Shown: positions 60,445 through 64,000 of the stretch, one piece after another
How positions within the stretch are numbered: position 1 is the first letter of the stretch
Layout of the letters: each line of letters begins with the position of its first letter
NCBI RefSeq assembly: GCF_030269665.1
Contig: NZ_BSTS01000001.1
Location: 124,001 to 188,000, forward strand
DNA length: 64,000 nt
From: Actinomycetospora sp. NBRC 106375
GTDB lineage: Bacteria > Actinomycetota > Actinomycetes > Mycobacteriales > Pseudonocardiaceae
Reading direction: 5' to 3'
Position numbers and translations under genes: made by a program
The notes under the pieces: generated by a model
The model's database searches: none
Seen by the model: the letters and a program-made list of their open reading frames with translations, nothing else
What the model was told of the DNA's origin: nothing

Positions 60445-60450
60445 GATCGG

Positions 60451-61242
60451 GTGCCCTGCGCGAGTGCCTCCCTGGCCGTCTGGAGCGCGGCGTGGCTCGC
60501 CTGCGCCGCCGCGGCCGACGACGTCCTGGACGCGCTGGCCCCGTGGTCCGAGGCCCACGACGTGGTCGCCGCCGACGCCGCGACGGCCGCCGTGACCGAC
60601 CTGCCGACCCCGGACCGGGCGGGGGCGGGCCTCGCCGCGCTGCTGGTCCTGGCCCGTCAGCGCAGCGTGCCGACGGGGCCGGACGCGCGGCTCGTGATGC
60701 CCGTGGCCGGGGACGTCCGGGGGCTCCCGGGGCCCGCAGAGCTCCGGACCGCCGCGATGGCGGCCGGGGAGTGCGCCGTGCTGGCGGGCCCGGCGCTGGC
60801 CGCGGTCCCGGCGCCGGTCGCCGACGGCGTGCTGCGCTGGACCGTGCACCTCGTCGACGACGTGCCGCCGTCGGCGCACCCGAGCCTGCCCGACGCCGAG
60901 CACGACCTGCGCAGCTCGGTGCGCGACGCCGCCGACACGCTCGCGGCCATGGACGTCGCCAAGCCCCGGGCGGGCGTGCGGGAGGAGATCGCCGACAGCC
61001 TGCGCCGGCGACCCCGCCCCACCTGGCCGACCGGGACGCCCGGCCGGCCCCTGCGGGTGCTCCAGCACGCCGACGAGGTCGAGGCGATCCTCGTCGCCGC
61101 GTCGGGGGACGAGCCCGGCGGGGCGGTGTCCGCCTCCGCCGCGCTCGCCCGCACCGACGCCCTGCGCCCGCTGGCCACCGCCGTCCGCGCCGCCCGCGTC
61201 GCGGCCGTCGCCGAGACCGTCCGGGCGCTCACCGCCGCCTAG
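60451..61242 (+). CDS. conserved hypothetical protein, possible actinobacterial family
   Basis: A 263-residue Ala/Arg/Val-rich soluble protein with no recognised catalytic motif. It opens CASASLAVWSAAWLACAAAA and DDVLDALAPWSEAHDVV. It contains RLVMPVAGDVRGLPGPAELR and VLRWTVHLVDDVPPSAHPSL, and ends in helical VRAARVAAVAETVRAL. Codon bias is normal, so it is a real gene. It is probably leaderless from GTG 60451. Its stop overlaps the convergent FmdB-type gene. Confidence 0.75.
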   Translation: MPCASASLAVWSAAWLACAAAADDVLDALAPWSEAHDVVAADAATAAVTDLPTPDRAGAGLAALLVLARQRSVPTGPDARLVMPVAGDVRGLPGPAELRTAAMAAGECAVLAGPALAAVPAPVADGVLRWTVHLVDDVPPSAHPSLPDAEHDLRSSVRDAADTLAAMDVAKPRAGVREEIADSLRRRPRPTWPTGTPGRPLRVLQHADEVEAILVAASGDEPGGAVSASAALARTDALRPLATAVRAARVAAVAETVRALTAA

Positions 61243-61688
61243 TGGCCGTGCCCGTGGCCGTGACCATGTCCGTGGCCATGACCGTGGGACGGGCTCTCAC
61301 CGGACGGGGAATCCGACCCGGAGGGCTTCGTGTGCCCCAGGTACGGCTCCCCCGCCCGCAGCGGCGCCTGCTCGTAGCGGCCCTCGTGGGCCACGACGGG
61401 GCGGGAGTCCCCGCGGAGCTCGGGGTGCTTCGCCTCGAGCTTCTGGCGCTGGTCCCACTGGCGCTGCAGTCCGGTCACGTACTCCCGGTTGCCGCGGTAC
61501 GTGCCCTTCCAGGTCTGCGGCATCATCTCCTGGGAGGGGCCCGGGTCGGCCGTGCCGTGCAGAGCGGGACGCGACGGGACCTTCCGCGCCTCCCCGCCGC
61601 ACCCCGGGCACGGCGGGGTCGGCGCGTCGCGGCCGACGAGCGCCTCGAAGCGCACGCCGCAGCCGCAGCGGTAGTCGTAGATCGGCAC
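61239..61688 (-). CDS. FmdB-type zinc ribbon protein with His-Gly tail
   Basis: 149 residues. The N-terminal zinc ribbon MPIYDYRCGCGVRFEAL and CPGCGGEARKV supply four cysteines, as in FmdB/CxxC-CxxC regulatory proteins. A polar middle follows, and the C-terminus is HGHGHGHGHGHGHGH. That tail is suited to binding divalent metal, probably to store or deliver iron, nickel or zinc. The upstream neighbour is an iron-dependent dehydrogenase, 4 bases before its GTG 61688, so a metal-supply role is plausible. FmdB-like proteins commonly accompany methanol/formamide dehydrogenases. Confidence 0.85.
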   Translation of the reverse strand: MPIYDYRCGCGVRFEALVGRDAPTPPCPGCGGEARKVPSRPALHGTADPGPSQEMMPQTWKGTYRGNREYVTGLQRQWDQRQKLEAKHPELRGDSRPVVAHEGRYEQAPLRAGEPYLGHTKPSGSDSPSGESPSHGHGHGHGHGHGHGH

Positions 61689-61692
61689 GCGG

Positions 61693-62985
61693 CTACCAGT
61701 TCTCGATCGACTTGCGGAAGATGTCCGCGAGGTCGTCCTCGGTGGGCGTCTTCGGGCAGGTCGCGAGCAGCCGCTGCTGCTTGAGCGTCCCGTCCACCAG
61801 GTCGGGGATGTCGCCCTCGCCGAAGCCGACCTCGCCGATCCCGTTGGGGATGCGGATGTCGCGCATCAGCTCGGTGACGACGTGCGGCAGCTGCTCCGAC
61901 GCGTCGCTCTGGGTGTCCGCGGTCGGGCCGAGCAGCTTCGCCGCCGCCATGTGCCGGTCCGGCGCCGCCTCGAACGAGAACCGGAACGCCTCCGGCGCCG
62001 TCAGCGACACCGACATCCCGTGCGGCACCATCGCCTCGTCCGAGGGGTAGCCCGCGGGGTGGAAGTCCCGGACCTGGCCGGCGATCGGGTAGGCGTTGGC
62101 GTGCGGGATGTGCACGCCGGAGTTGCCGAAGCCCATGCCGGCGAACGTCGCCGCCATCATCATGTCCATGCGGGCGTCGACGTCGGACTCGCCCCGCTCG
62201 ACCGCGGTGCGGAACGAGCGCGCGAGCAGCGCCATCGACTTCTCGCACCAGAGGTCCGAGACCGGGTTGGACCCGCAGTAGGTCACCCGCTCCTCGGGCT
62301 TCTTGCGGTCGAACGTCGTGTACCAGCGCGCGGTGTACGACTCGAGCGCGTGGCACACGATGTCCATGCCGGCCGCGGCGGTGACCTCCGGCGGGAGGGT
62401 CATCGTGAGCAGCGGGTCGACCACCGCGAGCGTGGGCCGCAGCCGCCAGTGGCTGATGCCCGTCTTCACCCGCAGCGAGAGGATGTCCAGCACGCACATC
62501 GCGGTGGACTCCGAGCCCGTGCCGGCCGTGGTCGGCACCGCGATCAGCGGCTTGAGCTGCCCGGGCGGGGCCTGGGCGTTGCCGACCGGCTTGTTGACGT
62601 AGTCCATCAGCTCGCCGGGGAAGGTCGTCAGGAGGTTGACGGCCTTCGCGGTGTCGATGGACGAGCCGCCGCCGACCGCGACGAACCCGTCCCACGGCCC
62701 CTGCTGCTGGGCGTAGCCGACGGCCTTGTTCATCGAGTCGTCGGTCGGCTCGACGTGGACGCCGTCGAAGATCTCGACGGTCATGTCGTACCGGCGGATC
62801 TGGTCGGCGATGCGGTCGGGCAGACCGGTCTGCTGCATGCCCGGGTCGGTGATCAGCAGGATGCGCTTCGCGCCGTACTGGGCGAGGTCGAAACCGATCT
62901 CGTCGCAGGCACCCGCGCCGAACTTCAGCGGCGGGGCGCCCCAGGTGAAGACCGACTCTTCGGTGGGAACCGGGGGGACCGTCAT
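61693..62985 (-). CDS. iron-containing alcohol dehydrogenase, hydroxyacid-oxoacid transhydrogenase-like
   Basis: A 430-residue group III iron-dependent dehydrogenase. GFVAVGGGSSIDTAKAVNL is the cofactor region and PTTAGTGSESTAMCV the phosphate loop. The metal site is in GMDIVCHALESYT, GVHIPHANAYPI and AMVPHGMSVSL (Asp plus three His). Overall closest, from memory, to eukaryotic ADHFE1 (SNPVSDLWCEKSMALLARSF, GMGFGNSGVHI), which transfers hydride between 4-hydroxybutyrate and 2-oxoglutarate. An NDMA-dependent alcohol dehydrogenase is the alternative. ATG 62985 with GGAAGG 6 nt upstream. Middle gene of a three-gene operon. Confidence 0.92.
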   Translation of the reverse strand: MTVPPVPTEESVFTWGAPPLKFGAGACDEIGFDLAQYGAKRILLITDPGMQQTGLPDRIADQIRRYDMTVEIFDGVHVEPTDDSMNKAVGYAQQQGPWDGFVAVGGGSSIDTAKAVNLLTTFPGELMDYVNKPVGNAQAPPGQLKPLIAVPTTAGTGSESTAMCVLDILSLRVKTGISHWRLRPTLAVVDPLLTMTLPPEVTAAAGMDIVCHALESYTARWYTTFDRKKPEERVTYCGSNPVSDLWCEKSMALLARSFRTAVERGESDVDARMDMMMAATFAGMGFGNSGVHIPHANAYPIAGQVRDFHPAGYPSDEAMVPHGMSVSLTAPEAFRFSFEAAPDRHMAAAKLLGPTADTQSDASEQLPHVVTELMRDIRIPNGIGEVGFGEGDIPDLVDGTLKQQRLLATCPKTPTEDDLADIFRKSIENW

Positions 62986-62999
62986 GGAGGGCCTTCCGA

Positions 63000-63821
63000 T
63001 CAGGTGTAGTGGCCGCCGTTGCCCACGGTCTTGAGCTGGTGGATCTGCTCGGCGTCGTGCCCGAACACCACCGTGGCGTTGGTCTTCTCGGCGACGCCGC
63101 GGATCTTCTCGACCGACGAGTAGAACTGGCCCATGTCGTTGACGATCGCGGCCGGCGTCGTGGGCGGGCCGTAGCTCTCGCCCATGTAGACGGCGTCCGA
63201 CGTGAAGATCATCGTGCCGGTGTCGGGCAGGTCGACCTGCATCGACATCGTGCCGGGGGTGTGCCCGGGCGTCTGGAGCAGCGTGACGCCCGGCAGGAAC
63301 TCGGTGTCACCCGAGACCGTCTCCCAGGTCAGCTCCTCGTAGTCGGTCTTGAGGTGCGCGCCGTTGAACAGGCCGTCGAACCCGAACGCCCAGTCCTTCT
63401 CCTTGTCGGAGCAGACGAGCTTCGCGCTCGAGTCCTTGAACAGGTTCGCGTTGCCGCAGTGGTCGAAGTGCAGGTGCGAGAGCACCACGTAGTCGATCTG
63501 GTCGACCCCGACGCCGATCTGCTGCAGGCGCGAGTCGAGGTACTCCTCGTCGCTGACCTTCTCGTACGGGAAGAAGTCCTGCAGGCCCGTCGGGCCCCAG
63601 CGCTCCTCCCAGTCACGGGGGCAGCTGGTGTCCCACAGGATCGTGCCGTCGGGGGTCTCGACGAGCACGCAGTGCGTGGGGACGTCGGCCCACTCGGTGG
63701 GCTGGTCCCGCTGCTGGCGGGGGCGGATCGAGCGCCCGGGCTTGAGCAGCAACCACGTCAGGTCCGCGGTCATCTGACCGCAGTCCAGGATGCTCACCTT
63801 GATCTCGCCACTCGCAGCCAT
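63000..63821 (-). CDS. metallo-beta-lactamase-fold lactonase (AttM/AiiB N-acylhomoserine lactonase-like)
   Basis: A 273-residue MBL-fold hydrolase: zinc motif SHLHFDHCGN, second-shell LLQTPGHTPGTMSMQVDLP, TSDAVYMGE (bridging Asp) and VVFGHDAEQ (last His). The family opens lactone rings, including acyl-homoserine and gamma-butyrolactones. Gamma-butyrolactone opening gives 4-hydroxybutyrate, the substrate class of the next enzyme, so the pair may form a short pathway. ATG 63821 has GGAGGAG 5 nt upstream. First gene of the operon with the dehydrogenase and the zinc ribbon gene. Confidence 0.92.
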   Translation of the reverse strand: MAASGEIKVSILDCGQMTADLTWLLLKPGRSIRPRQQRDQPTEWADVPTHCVLVETPDGTILWDTSCPRDWEERWGPTGLQDFFPYEKVSDEEYLDSRLQQIGVGVDQIDYVVLSHLHFDHCGNANLFKDSSAKLVCSDKEKDWAFGFDGLFNGAHLKTDYEELTWETVSGDTEFLPGVTLLQTPGHTPGTMSMQVDLPDTGTMIFTSDAVYMGESYGPPTTPAAIVNDMGQFYSSVEKIRGVAEKTNATVVFGHDAEQIHQLKTVGNGGHYT

Positions 63822-63880
63822 CAGCGCTCCTCCGCAATGCCGCGTGCCGTCGGGGGACGCGGCCGGGAACCGCTGCACCA

Positions 63881-63896
63881 GTGATGCATGCATCAC
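63881..63896. promoter_or_regulatory. perfect 16-bp palindrome (GTGATGCATGCATCAC), probable operator
   Basis: Uninterrupted palindrome 60 bases before the lactonase ATG and 17 bases downstream of the -10, a position suited to blocking transcription. Confidence 0.7.
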
Positions 63897-63913
63897 CGAC
63901 CACGTGACGCCGG

Positions 63914-63942
63914 ACACTAGCCACGCTGACGATCATCGGCAA
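63914..63942 (-). promoter_or_regulatory. promoter TTGCCG-N17-TAGTGT of the lactonase operon
   Basis: -35 at 63937-63942 and -10 at 63914-63919 on the minus strand, with a 17-base spacer, close to the sigma-70-type consensus. The remaining bases to 64000 show nothing further. Confidence 0.65.
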
Positions 63943-64000
63943 CAGCCGGGTCCGCCGCTCGCCAGTGGCCCGCGACGGGTTGCTGCCAGGCCGTGGCGCT

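Larger units (their letters stand above)
59884..60450. other. 567-base non-coding spacer with two large hairpins
   Basis: No frame here has sustained codon bias or a ribosome site. The region holds two separate inverted repeats, at 60095-60147 and 60287-60327, and nothing else that I recognise. Confidence 0.6.

Noticed and set aside
61242-61300. GTGGCC/CATGGCC-type repetitive DNA as a repeat element
   Set aside because: It is simply the coding sequence of the His-Gly tail of the zinc ribbon protein.

Overview
The window is 64 kb of very GC-rich DNA with strong G/C bias at third codon positions, many GTG starts and many 1-4 nt start/stop overlaps. Together with a gene block resembling mycobacterial Rv3690-Rv3695 (RDD, SpoIIM, DUF58, MoxR, DUF4350, DUF4129), a CopD-CtaG fusion, a DUF3097 protein and a mycofactocin-type SDR, this points to an actinobacterium, most likely of the Pseudonocardia type. 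The genus is an inference. One tRNA (Leu, GAG) is present. I see no rRNA, CRISPR array, prophage or intact insertion sequence.

Layout. 1-5 kb: a 14-helix MFS exporter running off the left edge, then a minus-strand unit of quinone oxidoreductase, SDR and M20 peptidase, and the tRNA. 5-11 kb: VOC protein, membrane-anchored EEP nuclease-like protein, and a tightly coupled MOSC/LLM/htpG unit. 10.5-12 kb: small decayed remnants (toxin-antitoxin-like, membrane protein, response regulator, histidine kinase) around one intact DUF7715-type gene. 12-18 kb: ilvA, GNAT, MFS, CopD-CtaG fusion and a DUF4190-like protein. 17.7-26.2 kb: the RDD/SpoIIM/DUF58/MoxR/DUF4350/DUF4129/GPDPase-membrane cluster, interrupted by an AraC-VOC pair. 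26-29.6 kb: lipid/membrane-related single genes and a CrtU-like flavoprotein.

29.7-50.1 kb is the most interesting part: an accessory catabolic region with ThuA, a TIM-barrel protein, five SDRs, two amidohydrolases, an MHS-type transporter, three cytochrome P450s, a (frameshifted) 3Fe-4S ferredoxin, two LLM flavin oxidoreductases, a fumarate reductase-type flavoprotein, a Gfo/Idh/MocA protein and three NTF2-like small proteins. Five of its promoters carry the same 16-bp palindrome, CGTYAG-N4-CTGACG, lying in the -35/-10 spacer or over the -10 hexamer where these can be seen. I infer one repressor-controlled regulon that imports and oxidises an unidentified, probably cyclic or terpenoid/aromatic, compound. 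A TrmB-family regulator encoded beside the first site is the best local candidate regulator.

50-52 kb: a TetR gene divergent from a DAPG-hydrolase-like gene (apparently frameshifted), with two copies of a different 6-4-6 palindrome between them. 51.5-60 kb: aldehyde dehydrogenase, DUF3616 protein, lipoprotein, an unusual clostridial/mollicute-type glutamyl-tRNA synthetase, quinone oxidoreductase, SPFH/NfeD pair and DUF3097. 60-64 kb: hairpin-rich spacer, an unknown protein, then an operon of lactonase-type metallo-hydrolase, iron-dependent hydroxyacid-oxoacid transhydrogenase-like dehydrogenase and a His-rich FmdB-type zinc ribbon protein, driven by a good promoter followed by a perfect 16-bp palindrome.
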